A DNA stretch of 64,000 nt from Lycium barbarum (GCF_019175385.1 NC_083337.1:166483713-166547712); one strand, 5' to 3'. Counted from the stretch's first letter, positions 1-16,709 are shown. Numbers and translations: made by a program. Notes: generated by a model not told the origin, from the sequence alone.

Positions 1-216
1 GGCAATAGACATCTTTCTTTTTGCAACAAATTTACAAAGTAAACAAATGTACTTCTTACAAATATATATTAACAGTAGCAAACCTAACCACCTGATCCAA
101 CTCTATGTATATAGTGAAAAACAATTGTAGATAGAATTACATATACATTCAAGAATACATCACACTCACAACTCAACCCGTAATATCTAAATTCTGAACC
201 CCTAGCCCAATGTGTA

Positions 217-471
217 TCAAAAGAAAACAAATGTAAGGTAAGCAAACAGAGCCATAGCTATAGAGGACATGCATAAGGGGGTGGATGATGATGAGCTGTT
301 GTTGGCGCGATTAGCAGCACGAGCACCAGGAGCAGCACGAGTCCATTTGGCGGTTGTAGACCCACTACTAGCCTTGCTTCCACCGCTCACGCCCCCCCTA
401 GCAACGGTAGGTGTTAGGAGGATGCACATGATGATAGAAAGCACAAACACAATCTTCATAACGTTCTTCAT
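217..471 (-). CDS. Small secreted-type peptide, unknown function
   Basis: An 84-codon single-exon reading frame. Residues 1-25 form a typical signal peptide (basic Met-Lys start, hydrophobic core, cleavage likely after VARG). Residues 26-63 are low complexity, rich in Ser, Ala, Gly, Thr and Arg, with a serine run, and residues 66-84 are a second hydrophobic stretch ending at the stop. Signal peptide plus hydrophobic C-terminus fits a GPI-anchored or membrane-held wall peptide of the arabinogalactan-peptide sort, but there is no clear AGP proline pattern. A TATAAATA box lies about 140 bp upstream on the same strand. I do not recognise the family. The opposite strand also has an open frame of similar length, which I treat as a shadow. 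Confidence 0.55.
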   Translation of the reverse strand: MKNVMKIVFVLSIIMCILLTPTVARGGVSGGSKASSGSTTAKWTRAAPGARAANRANNSSSSSTPLCMSSIAMALFAYLTFVFF

Positions 472-608
472 CTTTTTTTCTCAGGTATTGAGTTGTATTG
501 GCTAATTTGATTTAACTTATACTCACTGAAAACCTTTCTTCCTCTTGTGTCTTTCTCTTTTTGGTGTAAGATAAAAGTTTGGATATGCAGAAAAAATACA
601 AGCTTGTG

Positions 609-616
609 TATTTATA
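609..616 (-). promoter_or_regulatory. TATA box of the small peptide gene
   Basis: TATAAATA read on the minus strand, about 138 bp upstream of the ATG of the small peptide gene. A start site about 30 bp downstream would give a leader of roughly 110 nt. Confidence 0.45.
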
Positions 617-1505
617 TTGGAATTAGGCACTGGTCGTTTTATCATTAAATACAGAGTCAATTTGGTTACAGAGTGGACTAGGAAATTTATTTGACATGGT
701 CTGAAAAAATCAACTGGCTAGTGTCCAACTTGACAAGTATGTAGAATAGTCAACAGGAAGTTGGAAAACAAAATGGAGGAAACAAAAAACTAATTACATA
801 GGCTGCTTCCTGGTTTGAATAGATTCCAAAAAGAAATCTTCACATGTTAAAAAGAACTAGATTAATATTTAATACTATCGTTTTTTGAATACGCAGACGC
901 AGCAAACCGATCTTTGAATTAGATTAATATTTAATTTTCGATGTTTTCATCAGTGCAGGGATCCCCCAATTTTTCAGTTATAACATGTGTGTAATTACAA
1001 GATCAATGTGAAAAGATTTGACAGGATGATCTAAAAAGAACTTGCTAGTATCACAGAAACTATTTAGTAAAAATTAACTGCTGAGAAGTAATTTTAAATA
1101 GTCTGAAAACTCATAGAATTATTAGAAAAGAAAGCGTTATCGAGACCTACAACTTCCAACATTCTGATTTTTTAATTCTGAAATTCGAATAAATGTTTCC
1201 TCTTTATTGTTGCTAATAACATTTATGCTGGCGTTCTACATTGAATGTCACTTGTTGCTAATTCATTACTGTAATTTACAAGTTGGAGGCACCCACCATT
1301 ACTATAGTTGCCACGGATATTGACAGAATATCGGGTCATTTAAGTTTTATGTGATCTCGTCGGTAACTAATATGAAAATAAATTTTCCTTTAAAGGCCTC
1401 TGCTGTTGATCGACATCTCCACATCAATCCGGGATGTCAATACATTCATATAAATGACTAGTGAATTTTCCAAGCTTTGCGCAGTCATAAAAGACGTTAG
1501 TGTAT

Positions 1506-2904
1506 TTATCCACGGAGGGGGTTGATATCTTTTAAGGGATATTATGGGCATCTTCAAGGTTTTCTAGATAACAAGAGAAAACAATTGATTGATGTTTTGA
1601 GCTAGCTCGATCTACGATATGTTGAAATGAGATGTTCTGTCCTAGCGAATGTTCATTCTAGAGTAAGACTTGTTAAAACTGAAAGTGTAGATATTTATCC
1701 TTTTTCAACAGTAAGAAAATAATGTTTTGTTCCCCCTTTCAAAACTGTGTTAGAATTTTGATATAGAATAACGTTTCAAACTGAATTTAGTCGTTTGTTT
1801 CAGTAATTGGCGTTGCAGTCTTGGACCTACATCACTTGAGCCTTTCTGTCAAGTGGTTCTTTTGAAAGTTGAACAATTTGGAAAGTGAATTAGAGATTCA
1901 TGGATTTATTAGATCTAGCAATTGTACCAAGTTTCAAATATGGCTAGAAGTATAGTGCTTCTCCTAGTACAATAATGTTAACATCAATAAATTGCTTCAC
2001 TTTGCATCAAGCTTTGTCGTAATAATGTAACAAGTTTCAGATAGTCGCATAAGCAAGGAAAAACAGAGTTTTGGTATTTCACTTGTAACATTTTTATAAG
2101 TGTACGTAGGGAGCTCGAAAGCACCAATACTGTGGACAATAGTGCTCTCAAGTGTGCAATTGATCACATTCTCGAGGTTCAACAGAAGGGAGAGATCAAT
2201 GAGGATAATGTCCTTTACAACGTCGAGAACATTAATATTGTTGTATGTTCGAAAAGTTCCTAGTTTTAGTTTTCTGCATTAAAATCTGTTACTATTTCTG
2301 TTACAATAAGTTTTGGCATGTGTTTCTGTCACAAAGTATTAAGTTTGGATGGTCAACTGGATTACTTTCTCTTCAATGTCATAGACCTGTTTATGTTTTC
2401 CTGGCTTGGATTTACAGCTGAGAAAACGAATTCTTATAAACAGATAGCTGAACAAATGCAGTGTGTTCTTAGATACTATAATAGCTATTTGCATGCCATT
2501 CATAGGTGTATCAGAGTCAGTATTCAGTGTGATTAAGGATTTGTGTCTTAGACATCTTTTATCAATTTTAGAACATATCAAAGAGTACATTTCCTTCTTT
2601 ATGAATTGATTAATACACAGAACTTCCTTTGCCTTGATAATATATAATCAATGAGGTAATTTACAAACAGACTTGTTGCCAATAATATTATTTTGGAATG
2701 ATGAATGTTCATATATGGTAACTCCATTGTAGTTTTGGACATGGCTTCAGATAGATTACATAGACACTGGACTATTTGCACATTCTCTATTTATGTATGT
2801 TCCCAACTCCATATTCAGCTTTGAAGTTCCAGCAACATTAGTCCATCACACAAGAAATTTTATACACAACTCCAGGTTCAATTATGACAAGGCCTCACTC
2901 CAGG
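1506..2904. other. Spacer between duplicated segments, no gene identified
   Basis: AT-rich sequence with only short open frames (60-83 codons) on both strands. None has a recognisable motif or splice pattern. It could hold decayed coding remnants, but nothing supports a specific call. Confidence 0.4.
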
Positions 2905-3677
2905 AAATAATATATCTTTCTTTTTACCATAAACTTATAAAGTAAACAAATAAATGCAATTCATACAAATATCTATTAACAGTAGCAGATCTAACCACGG
3001 GTTCGCTGGTACGGTTCAACTTGAAACCCGTGACTCGGTCTGAAAAAATCGCCTAAAGTGTCCAACGTGACAAGTACGTTGAAAAGTCAACAGGAAACTG
3101 GAAAATATAATGGAGGAAACAAAAAACTAATTACTACTAGTACATAGTTTGCTTCCTTTTTTGAATAGAGTTCAAAAAGAAAGCTTCACATGTTAAAAAA
3201 AAAAAAAAAAATGAAGAAGCAAAAAACCTATCTTTGAACTAGATTAATATTTAATAATTGTTGTTCTCATCAGTTTTGATATCCCCCAATCTTTATGTTA
3301 TTACATGTGTGTTACAAGATCAAAGTGAAAAGATTTGAAGGGAAGATCTAAAACGAGCTAGTACCACAGCAAATAATTAAAAATCAAGCGGTGTGAATTT
3401 TGAATTATTAGAATAGAAAGTGTAGTCGACCTACTACCTCTAAAGTTTTGAAATTCGAATCAATATTTCCTCTTTAGCGTTGCTAATAAAATATTTAGGC
3501 TGCGACGTTCCTTTATTGAAAGTCAACAAAGGCTAATCCATTAATTTTACAAGTTGGGGGCACCCACGAATTCATTACTATAGTTGCTAAATATTGACAG
3601 AATATTGGGTCATTGAAGTATTAATTATGTGATCTCGTCGGCCACTATCGCAGTCATAGAAGACGTTTTTATATTTA
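2905..3677. repeat. Segmental duplication, copy 2 (gene lost)
   Basis: Second copy of the 1-1505 segment. It carries the sequence downstream of the small peptide gene (2905-3000) joined directly to the sequence upstream of its promoter (from about 3035). The roughly 590 bp holding the coding sequence and TATA box are absent. Divergence between copies is visible (scattered substitutions, an A-run near 3196-3211), so the duplication is not recent. Confidence 0.75.
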
Positions 3678-4319
3678 GATTGGATATAGTTTGATCTATT
3701 TATATAATTAATTATTGTATGGCTATACATACATACATGAAGAAGTATATCTTTTATCGTTATATACATTAATAAAATAAAGAATATTTACCTAACGCTG
3801 TAATTTAATTAACATGTCAAAACACACTTTTTCATTTTACCAAATTCACTTATAATGGAAAGTTACATCTAGTTACTTTATCAATAACTTCATAGTGTAA
3901 GAATTCTTTTACACCTTTAGGATATAAAAGTTAAATTCACCATAAAAAGTTAATAATGAAACAATTATTAGAAGTTAGCAGTTATGAATGTATGAGGCCT
4001 GATTAGTCAGAGGAAAATGAGAGGATAGCCAAGATCGTAGACAGCAAAAAATGCGATTAATTTCCACCAATGACTTTGCAATTATAACCAATTTCAGCTT
4101 TAAAAGTTTCAGCTTTGGCTCCTCATTCTTCCTCAGTTTCTTCCTTTTTCTTGTTGTATATATTGGAATTCCAGCCTAGTGTTCCAGGACCTTCCCCACC
4201 CTATAATTTTAAAGTAACCTCAATTTTCCTATGATTTCTCATCTCATTGTCTTTATGTTTTAATTTTGCTCAGTTCTGATTTGAGGATTTAAATTTTGTT
4301 GATAGGTGTTTGATAAAAA

Positions 4320-7726
<3,407 letters not shown>

Positions 7727-8339
7727 TTTCTTAGCATGTAACTATAAGTTACCTTGTTATTACAACCAAGGCAAAGAATTTTTCCTGAATTGGCAGAAAA
7801 TACAGATTTTCATGTTGTGAACCTTTACTCTTTAACTGTAACTGGAAATGCTTTAGATGATATCTGTATGTTACATGCAGAAATATTGATATGACATCCT
7901 GTTTCATTTTACCACAGCAACAATCATGGTCAAATTCATAGGCAATAATAGTATCGCACGTGTGCTATTATGTTAGCTTGTTTTTGGGCTAGTCTGTGAA
8001 CTATTGTGTCTAAGGAAACTATATGAGAAGATAAAATGTGCTAAGTATTATAAATATGGTAAAAACAGTAAACGGATCAATCCAGGCTTCTGAAGGTCTC
8101 AATTCTTCTAAAAGTATCAATCATCTATTCTACATATATCAATCTTTCTAAATCTTGTACTAATTTTTAAGGACGAAACTGTAGCTTTTGTACTCTTTTT
8201 GCTCCATGGTACCTGCAATGTCCAAATATTAGGCCCAATACCGAATTAGGCCTCCACACTTTGATCCCAAGTATTAGAAACCTTAATTTTGACCCAACCC
8301 AAAAAGAAGTGATTCAGTGAGTGGTATGATATTTGGACT

Positions 8340-8545
8340 TTTGGCCTTATTTTGTGTTGGTCTTTAATTTTTGGCCCTCAAGACACAAATTTTCCACGGA
8401 GCGTATCTATGTTTTTGCAATATAATATCCCACAAATTATACCCTGCCTCTTAAAAAACTTATGCCCCACTAGGCATAAGTTCGATTGTGAAATCCAAAA
8501 TAAGACCAGCCTGTTTGAAGGGAAAATCGTGCCATTTCTTCAAAA
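8340..8545. mobile_element. MITE remnant (GGTCTTTAATTTTTG family)
   Basis: Contains TTGGTCTTTAATTTTTGGCC followed by CCTCAAGACACAAA, and further on GTTTGAAGGGAAAATCGTGC. The same end motifs occur in the better preserved inverted-repeat element at 48357-48702 and in a fragment at 49472-49525. Ends are too decayed to fix a target duplication. Confidence 0.45.
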
Positions 8546-9488
8546 TATCATCCTTTCATATCAAAAAGCTACATCGAAAGAGGAGTATTAGATTTGCTAA
8601 CATTTCTTTTTTTGAAAATTACTTCGACTCTCCAATCAAAGACCAGAAGCTTTTTCGAAAAAGAAAAAAAATTCAATTACCCTTATATTTGAAGAGAGAT
8701 TATTAATGCAATTATACACATTTAAAATATGCATAAACTACCATCTATCGTCCACGCACAATGCATTTTTATCAAGTGTGTCCAGCTTCATGAATCTGGA
8801 GAGATATAAAATGTAGTTTTTGTAATTCATAAAATCATTTGCCTATTTATTAAAGTGATTTCTACAATTGCTAGAATTAAAATCGTTATCTAGATGCTTC
8901 AATTTCCAGTATTTCTTGATTGTTATTTTCTTTTATACAAATGTTGACTAGAGGTTATGGACCACATATGTGTAATTTGTTCATCCATAAATTCCCTGAC
9001 CAAAATCCCTAATTTTTCAACGCACACATCATCTACCATACTTTCCCCCAAAAATGTAGGGGGTTTCTGTTGAATTTATTAAATGTGAGGAACTGAATTT
9101 TGAAAATTTTGTCTCATAAGCTTCAGGATTGATCACTAAAGTTAGCATCTACATACCTGAAATGTTGGCCCCAAAATTTATGACAAAATGACAGGTTTTC
9201 CTATTTATTGTTGATGAATTTGATACTCCTAACTTCTTCTTCTTCTACTACTACTCAACCTTCCCACCCAACTTCATTTATGCATTTACTACCCAAATTT
9301 AAAAGATTGGTTAGCAGTTAGCCATAAGAGATGATTTCATATCCCAGAATAGCTCTGACTCAACTTGGCCACTCCTGCTTCATGCAGGCTTTGGTGGTTA
9401 TAGTAGCTCAGGAAGTCATAAATACATAAGTAACCGGTAAAAACTTTGGAGACCACGGTTTAAATTTTAATAGAGAAAAAGAACGCAA

Positions 9489-9833
9489 GGGGTCATTTAG
9501 TAGGAGGTATTTGATAAAATAATATTGGTACTAGCTTTGGATCATTTAATCCCTTGTTTGATGGTGTTCTCAACCTATATATTACTAATACATGTCCTAT
9601 TCGGTATTATTCTTGTACATAGTAAACCATGGCATTAACAACACCAGTACTATTTCCATTTATACACCCTATTCAGTACTATATCGAAACTATGCAACGC
9701 GTGTTATTTAATACAACAAACCAAACTCTCGATAAAAAATAATGTTAGGATAACTAATCCCAACATAAATCGTTCCAGCATTACTACTACACCCCATCCA
9801 ATATTATTTTTATACACCCCACCAAATGACCCC
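9489..9833. mobile_element. MITE with GGGGTCATTT inverted ends
   Basis: About 345 bp. The left end is GGGGTCATTTAGTAGGAGGT and the reverse complement of the right end is GGGGTCATTTGGTGGGGTGT; inside both is AATAATATTGG. No coding capacity. The target duplication is not clear, so the superfamily is left open. Confidence 0.65.
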
Positions 9834-10104
9834 AAAATGATTTCTTCATGTCTACATAAGTCTTAATGGACAAAATTACCCATGATCTTTTTTTACCCCT
9901 CCCTTGGAGCTCCCGCCTTTTTGCTTCATTGATGACTTGAACTCATAACATTAGGGTTGTAGGTAAAGAATGCTTAGCACCTGAGCAATCTTCTCTTGTC
10001 AACTACTCATAACTTGACGACCTATTTGTACTAAATAACATGTACGTAATAAATAATCGAAGTGCATGAGCCAATCGTTTTGACAAAAAAAAAAAAGGGT
10101 ACAT

Positions 10105-10364
10105 ACTCCCTCCGTTCACTTTTATTGATCCACTTTTGACTTTTCACGTTGTTTAAGAAATAATACATGAAGTGTGTATTTTACCATGATGCTCATATTA
10201 ATTGGTATATAATGGTATTGGTTTTGGAAAATGATTTGGAATGAATAATTAATGTTAAGGGTAAAACAGGAAAAAAGAATTTGTCTTGTCTTGATATGTG
10301 AAAAATGACAAGTAAAAATGAAAATTTATTTTAAAAATAGTACACAAGTAAAAGTAAACGAGTA
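10105..10364. mobile_element. Stowaway MITE (CTCCCTCCGT type)
   Basis: Begins TA-CTCCCTCCGTTCACTTTTA and ends with the shortened counterpart CAAGTAAAAGTAAACG-AGTA. This is the widespread plant Stowaway terminus with its TA target. The right terminus has lost several bases of the expected GGAGGGAG. Confidence 0.7.
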
Positions 10365-11312
10365 CTTAGCAACCTTAAATATCAGACCATAAAGTTTGGT
10401 CCAGCAAGAATGAGAGAAAAATCATAAAGACGAAAACATCATAACAAAAAGGCAGATCAGAGATTGATTGCATGCCGCGTCCGTAAAGACTAAAGGAGAA
10501 TTAATTATATTGACTTATTTTAGCAGGTGGACTTAATTGCACAAGTCATTGAAAATGAATGTGCCTATTGAATAGAATGAAAGAAGAAAAAACAATACTC
10601 TTAACAAAAAAGTATATGTTTGAACAGAATTCAGTTCACATGAAACGTGATAATTACTAATAGACACAACAACACGCCTACAGTAGTCAAAAGTTGAGCC
10701 GCCGTGCATTAGAAAAAGACTCAAAGTCTCCTTTTTAAATTTTTAAATCGAAAAGACAGTGAATCTAAATTTTGTTCGAATTTTTCAAAAATAAAAAGAC
10801 TTTAAATATCTTTAAAAATGACATCAGATGTGTTTCAGATCTTCCAAAAATAATGAATTTTCAGAGAATCCGACACAAATGTAACATCACTTTCATACTC
10901 GGGCAATAATAATTTTGAAGAGACTAAGCAACATAAGTTGAAGCTTGTTTCATTTGCTTGGTGTAAATCAAGTTTAGAGCACGTTCATGAGTTATATGGC
11001 AAATGAAATAACATGCAGAAAATTGATACATGATGCTGCTACAAGTTCAAGACAGAAAATTTGGAGAACAGAGTTTCCTCTTAGAGATGTCATTTATTAA
11101 GGAAATTACACTTTATATGACAGCTTATACACTGATAAGGAGTTGATCTAACACCTTTACAATCCCATAATCACCCAGTACATTTTACAACTAAGTAACT
11201 CTGGTTCCAGGGCTTAGTTGCTATTTACAAAATGGTGACTTAGGAAAGAACAAAAATTGGATGTTTGATTTGTCATTTTTTTAATAGGTCTATACTCTCT
11301 TTTTTTTCCTAC

Positions 11313-14300
11313 TTATGCACTGGATCTCCATATTCTCCCTTCCAAAGAAATAACAATTATTGAAACATCATCATGGTACCGACGTCGATCCCCTTGTGGT
11401 ATTTCAAGCAGCTCATGAAACTCCATACCTGAAAATAAAACACAATCACACAGATTAGTCTAGTTCTCCTAAAAATTACTACTACATATTTTTCCCCTTA
11501 GCATAAGTAGAAGTAATTACCAGCTTTTTTTGCAGCACGAAACAATACTTTCTCGATGAGATGTTGTGCTGGATCTCCTTCGGGTGACCATGAGATGAAA
11601 TGTTCGACTTCTAAAACGGCTTCTTCGTTTGTGAAGTACTGATAGAGCCCATCAGACGATAGTATCAAAAACCGGTCTCTTGGCCCTAACCTGTGATGAT
11701 GGAGAGATGGAAGACAGCTGATGTAGGGGGAAGTCCCAACATAGTCGATTCTGAACATCTCAAGAAGGGCATTGTTCCATTTAGGCTGCAGGAGAGTGAG
11801 AGAAGTTGAAAGTTAATTATGCGTTTGAGCAATTTTAAGTAAAGAAAAGAAAGACAAGCGATCAAAAACAGAGCATATAGTTGTTGATTCAGTAATTCCA
11901 CGCCTCATTTAGCCATCACTTAACATGAAAATGGTTTTTGACAAACAATAAGCCTGTTGGAAATAAGACGGCTAATTCTTTTGTACGTTTATAGGTTCTT
12001 GAAACAGTATTAATCCGAATAAGGGGCGCCAACATATTTGATTAGTAAACTTCAAAAAGATGCTTAAAAGAAAAGAGCATCGAAATTTTAGATGCCAAAT
12101 GAACCTTTTGCATATTATCTGGTAGACAAAGAAGAAACAATCAAATTTCAGTTCTGTTTTTCTATCATAACGAAAAATAGAAGTAAATTATCCATGCTTC
12201 TAAGTTGTATAGCAAAAGAATTGGTAAATGCAAAATGTTGCTCACAGGAACAACACATGGATGCTAACAAGTAGCATCTGGTCTAATATGCCTTGAAATT
12301 ACAGCAAAAAGTAGCTTTTGCCATGTGTTGCAAAAGGTTCATAAAAAAGCATAAACTTCGTTCTCAAACAAGATATATCAAATCTGTATGGTATGAATAA
12401 AGCCAGAATTCTTTCACAAGCACAACAAAGGGAATCAAAAGCACTTGTTTTTTTCCCCTTCTATACTCTCAAGGGTTGACTTATTAACAAGCTAAAAGGC
12501 AAATATAATATTCCAAAAGTACCTGTTTGAGGAAACCAGCACCAAAAGCCCTAGTAACCTTCAAAGAACCTTTCACCCGGTCATTCATTAAGGCACATGC
12601 ATCATCTGGATGTTCACTTTTTATTCTTTGAACTTCCTGAAAACACAACAAAAAAAATTAAGTTATTCAATTGAACCAATTTATTAGCCTAAAGAACATC
12701 TAATATAAGAAAATAGATTGCCAAACCTCTTCAACAGAGGTGCTATGATCTGTACTAAGCTGAAAAGCAGTTAAGTTAGGTATACAATTCGACTCATCGA
12801 CATCGAAAAGCTCAAGATCTTTCAAAGTTTCTTCATTGATCCTCTCTAAATCTTGGCTCCATAGATTAGGCTCCTTTTTCTGAGCTAAAACAGCTCGGCT
12901 ATCGCCAACATTCATTATGTAAACATCCTCTCCTTTCATTAACATAACAAGAACACAAGAACCCATCAAAGCTAATTCAGGATTCTCCATATTCATCCTA
13001 TCAGCTAGATCTAAATATGCCTCCTCTGTTTTCTTCAATGCTTGTGAAAGAGCTTTCAATACATCTGCATGATTAACTGATCCTGATGATCCATTTAGTT
13101 GCTCTTTCAATCTCCTGTCAAGTTCTAATCTTTCACGGTCCCATTCGCATCGCCATCTCCTTTGATTTTCTTCCCATTTCTTTGATACTCCTCTGTACCT
13201 ATTCTTTGAACCCTTTTTCTTTTTCTTTAACCGCGAATCGGAAGAAAAATCGTCTCCTGCTGATGGATAATTCTCTTGCTCAACACATCTTGAACAACCA
13301 TCTTTAGTCCTATCCCTTGAAATCTCATCATCAAGTGTCTGATTGGATTCTTCCACTACTAAACTTGGGATTGTAATATTATTGTCATTATTATCAGTAT
13401 TAGATGAATCTGACTTGTCATCCCATAACAATCCCTTAAGCTCTTTGTGAACAGCTGGGTACAAATTAGATACCAAAAAATCAGGTGCATCAGGACCATT
13501 AAATCCATCATAAATCCCAACAAAAACCCAACCATGTTCTTCAGATACTACAACATGAACACGATCCTCACCAGCTTTCCCTTGAGCCCACTGAAGATTC
13601 TGATTTTCTAAAGAATCGTCATCATCCAAACTGAACTCACTGCTAAAATTCACACTACTAATAGTCAATTCATTTTGCTTCTCAGAACCAACAACCCAAT
13701 CACTTTCTTTTACTGAAATTGACCCTTTAATTGGTGCAACAATAGAATTTTGACCTCTTGATAAGGTTTTCGATATAGCTCTTTGAAGAACCCGAAAAAA
13801 AGACCCTTTTCTTGATCTGGATCGAAGAGCATAACCATGTGAATAACTTCTCTGAAACTGATTATTATTATTATAAGAACAGTCACGAACCCTTTCCAGG
13901 GGGCCTGAATAAAGACCGCGATCAAGCGGGCCCGATTGAAACCCGCGCTCAATCGGTCCGGACATGAACCCGCGTTCAATCGGGCCTGAAATAAGGCCCG
14001 AAGTGAAAAGCGGGCCGGAGTGGATTGAATTGTTTCTTGGAATAGGTTGAAGTGGTATTGAAGCAAATGAAGTGGACGCCTCAAAAGCTGAAGAACGATC
14101 AATACTGTTGTAAGAATACAGATCAACAAACGCCGTTGATAACGGCGTTGATGTGTTGGCGCTAACGGAAGCACCGGAAATTGAACGGAAAGTTGTGGTT
14201 TCTTCTGAGTGGACTTTTGAGGATGAGATACGGGTCGGGTCGGGTCGGACGTAGCAGAATGAATGACCCAAATCTTCAAGCGGGTCGGAATTCATGAAAG

Positions 14301-14379
14301 GAATATCTTTATGGCGACGACTCTCAACGGCGGCGCCGCTAGTGAAACATACACTAAGCTTTCCTACGCCGTTTCCCAT
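11313..14379 (-). CDS. Protein phosphatase 2C, POLTERGEIST-like, 715 aa
   Basis: Mn/Mg-dependent Ser/Thr phosphatase of the POL/PLL clade; in Arabidopsis POL and PLL1 act at the plasma membrane downstream of CLAVATA-type receptors in stem-cell control. Exons on the minus strand are 14379-12727, 12636-12523, 11785-11521 and 11428-11313. Junctions are GT-AG and the sum is 2148 nt, in frame. The MGNGVG start offers an N-myristoylation glycine. Residues 121-163 hold repeated [16 protein letters not shown] units, a family hallmark. PP2C motifs in order are [11 protein letters not shown] (285-295), GSCVLVML and NVGDSRAVL (about 473-499), [32 protein letters not shown] and [14 protein letters not shown] near the C-terminus. 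The insertion between motifs (about 320-440, Asn/Asp- and Lys/Arg-rich) is typical of the clade. No lesion is seen. Confidence 0.95.
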
Positions 14380-15590
14380 TGGAAAAAAAAAACTCTTTGA
14401 AAATCAATATAGTTCAAGTGGTTTTTTTCTTAAAGATTCATTGAAGAGTGGAGAGAAAAATGGGAGAAATGAGGAAGAAAGAAGAGGTGAAGCAGAGAGG
14501 AAGGGGGCGTTGACTTTTGGGTGGGGTGTGTGTGGGAAATATAAGTAAATGAAAGTAGAGAGAGAGTATAGTAACAGTGACAAGTTTGGAGTTTGGTCAT
14601 TTGTTTGGTTATATATTTCTAAAGTATTAAATTCTACTCAGTTCCAAAAAACATATTTTATTTTTTTTATTAGGATCCGTTGGCCACAGGAATTATTCGT
14701 TTTTTTTCAGAAAATATTTATATTTGAAATTTGAAAAATAAGAATGTTTTTAAAGTTTTTTATTTTTTTCACAACTCAAACAAATACATATCAATAAAAA
14801 AATATAATTTCAAATATTATAGTCAAACACAACTCCAACTTTAAAACTTTAAAAAAAAAGTAAAAAAGTTTTTGAATTCTATGACCAACGTCTACTTAGT
14901 TTATGTTAAAAAAATTAACACATTTTTATGAGATGATTTAACAATTTAAGTTTATAAAATGATTTAGAATTATAAAAGTATCTAAGGTTTATTTTGAATC
15001 ACATATTTTAAAAGTTTTTTTAAAAATTTTATGACAAATTAAACTAAAACAGTCTTTTTAAAATGGAAAAATTATTGTTTTTTTCCAATTACTTTCGGCC
15101 TTTAGTGTGTGGGAGGCGTTGACGTGAAGCTCTAGACTGCAGACGCCTCCCCACCCCCTGACTTTTTATCCCCCAAACGTCACCCTATTCCCTTTCACAC
15201 CAAATTCATTACTCCGTGCAGCACGTTACTCCGCTTTCCATTTATTTCCATTTATGATGAAAGCCAGCACCGGCTTAATATAAAAAATAGTATCATATTT
15301 TTTTTAGTTTATCTTAAAAAGAATGATTTATTTTTATATTTAGAAATTATTTAATTTGAAATTTTTCTTTTATCTTTAATTAAAATTTAAATTCACACAA
15401 ATATTTATGACTTGTTTTAGATTACAAGTTTCAAAAATCTTTCATTTCTTTTTTAAATTTCGTTCTAGTCAAATTATGTCACATAAAATAGGACAGAGAG
15501 AGTACCTTTTAGTTATATGATTATGAAATTTTTATTATAGAAAGTATTATAATTCAATTTATTGAAAATATCAATAAATTATTTTACTTA

Positions 15591-15841
15591 GAGCCCGTTT
15601 GGATTGGCTTATAAGCTGTTTTCAGCTTTTTTGAGTGTTTGGCTGGTCAGCTTAAAGTCATTTCATGCTTAAAATAAACTCAAAAAAACAATTGGATCCA
15701 TTTGACTTAGTTTATCTAAAGCAGCTTATAAGCTGAAAACAGCTTATAAGCCAAAAAAAATAAGTTGGACTATCTCAACTTATTTTTTTCAGCTTATAAG
15801 CTGCAAACAGCTTTAAGCTGTAAGCCAATCCAAACGGGCTC
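15591..15841. mobile_element. PIF/Harbinger-like MITE, copy 1
   Basis: 251 bp, beginning GAGCCCGTTTGGATTGGCTT and ending with the exact complement AATCCAAACGGGCTC, flanked by TTA on both sides (15588-15590, 15842-15844). A TTA target and GC-rich GGCCCGTTTGG-type ends fit Tourist/PIF-Harbinger MITEs. The interior repeats TTATAAGCTG and its complement. A second copy in the opposite orientation lies at 35328-35588. Confidence 0.85.
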
Positions 15842-16709
15842 TTAGTCCGCTTCTCACATATATAACTTTCCTGGTTTGGTTTTTCAATTGAAAGATTTGA
15901 AATACACCTTCTCCTATCGAGTTTCATGTCATCATTTCTTTCTACTCAATAACACTGAAAAGCGCTTTCATGTGTTAACATCTGTTGTAGTCTTCAATTT
16001 TTAAGTATAAACCAACTTCATTAAGAAAATATCTGTATACGTTTCTTGACCGTTATATTTCGTCTTCTTGATGTTATTTCTCATTATTTCTGTGAGACGT
16101 ATGTGTCTAAACTTGGGTATAAGTTTTAAATCTTTTTGTTTTATGACTTATTTAGCTGTTTTTGTGTTCAATTTAAATCGTTATTTATTTTTTCATGAAT
16201 TTCTCTTCTTTAATATCATTATTTAAGTGTTTTTTTTTTTTGCAATTGTCTCATACTTCTTCACGTGGACCCCATCTTATTTTTTTTATTTCTATTATGT
16301 AGAAGAGTGGGTCCCATCTTATTTTATTTTCTTATTTTAACTATATTAAAAGAGTGGGTGGACATCCAACCCACTCTTCTAATATATATAAAATATAATA
16401 TTTCAATTCACATGTCTTACTTTAATTAAGTAGAAATATTTATTTAAATAACATAATTTTATATAATAAAATAGTTTAATTATGTAAATATTCATGTTAA
16501 TTAATCTTAATTAAATAAAAAGCTCTATATTCTAACCCATTACAGAATGTATTGACCTGGGACTCGGCGCAAATAGCTTTTTACCCCTTAATTGAATAGA
16601 AATTAGAAAATAAGTAAGAATTTTCTATCTTACTATAATTTTAAATTGAATGTGAATTCAAGCTTGAAGTAGCGCTCAAGCTTGTTTTTTGTGTATAATA
16701 ACATATTAA

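Larger units (their letters stand above)
1..1505. repeat. Segmental duplication, copy 1 (with gene)
   Basis: Positions 1-100 match 2905-3000, and about 695-1505 match about 3035-3677, in the same order and orientation, with small indels. Examples are the shared GTCAACAGGAA, GGAGGAAACAAAAAACTAAT and GTGATCTCGTCGG blocks. The part present only here, about 101-694, holds the small peptide gene and its promoter. The non-coding part, 505-1505, contains no other gene that I can recognise. Confidence 0.75.
7727..11312. other. Actin-POL intergenic region, MITE-bearing
   Basis: Holds the actin 3'-UTR (AT-rich, from 7727), a MITE remnant near 8340-8545, MITEs at 9489-9833 and 10105-10364, and otherwise AT-rich sequence. 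Open frames here are short and lack recognisable motifs. The last part, about 11080-11312, probably contains the 3'-UTR of the phosphatase gene on the other strand. Confidence 0.5.

Noticed and set aside
269..505. 78-codon plus-strand frame over the small peptide gene
   Set aside because: No signal peptide or promoter on that strand, whereas the minus frame has both.
13710..14279. 189-codon minus-strand frame overlapping POL-like exon 1
   Set aside because: A shifted frame over a strongly supported coding exon with no motif of its own.
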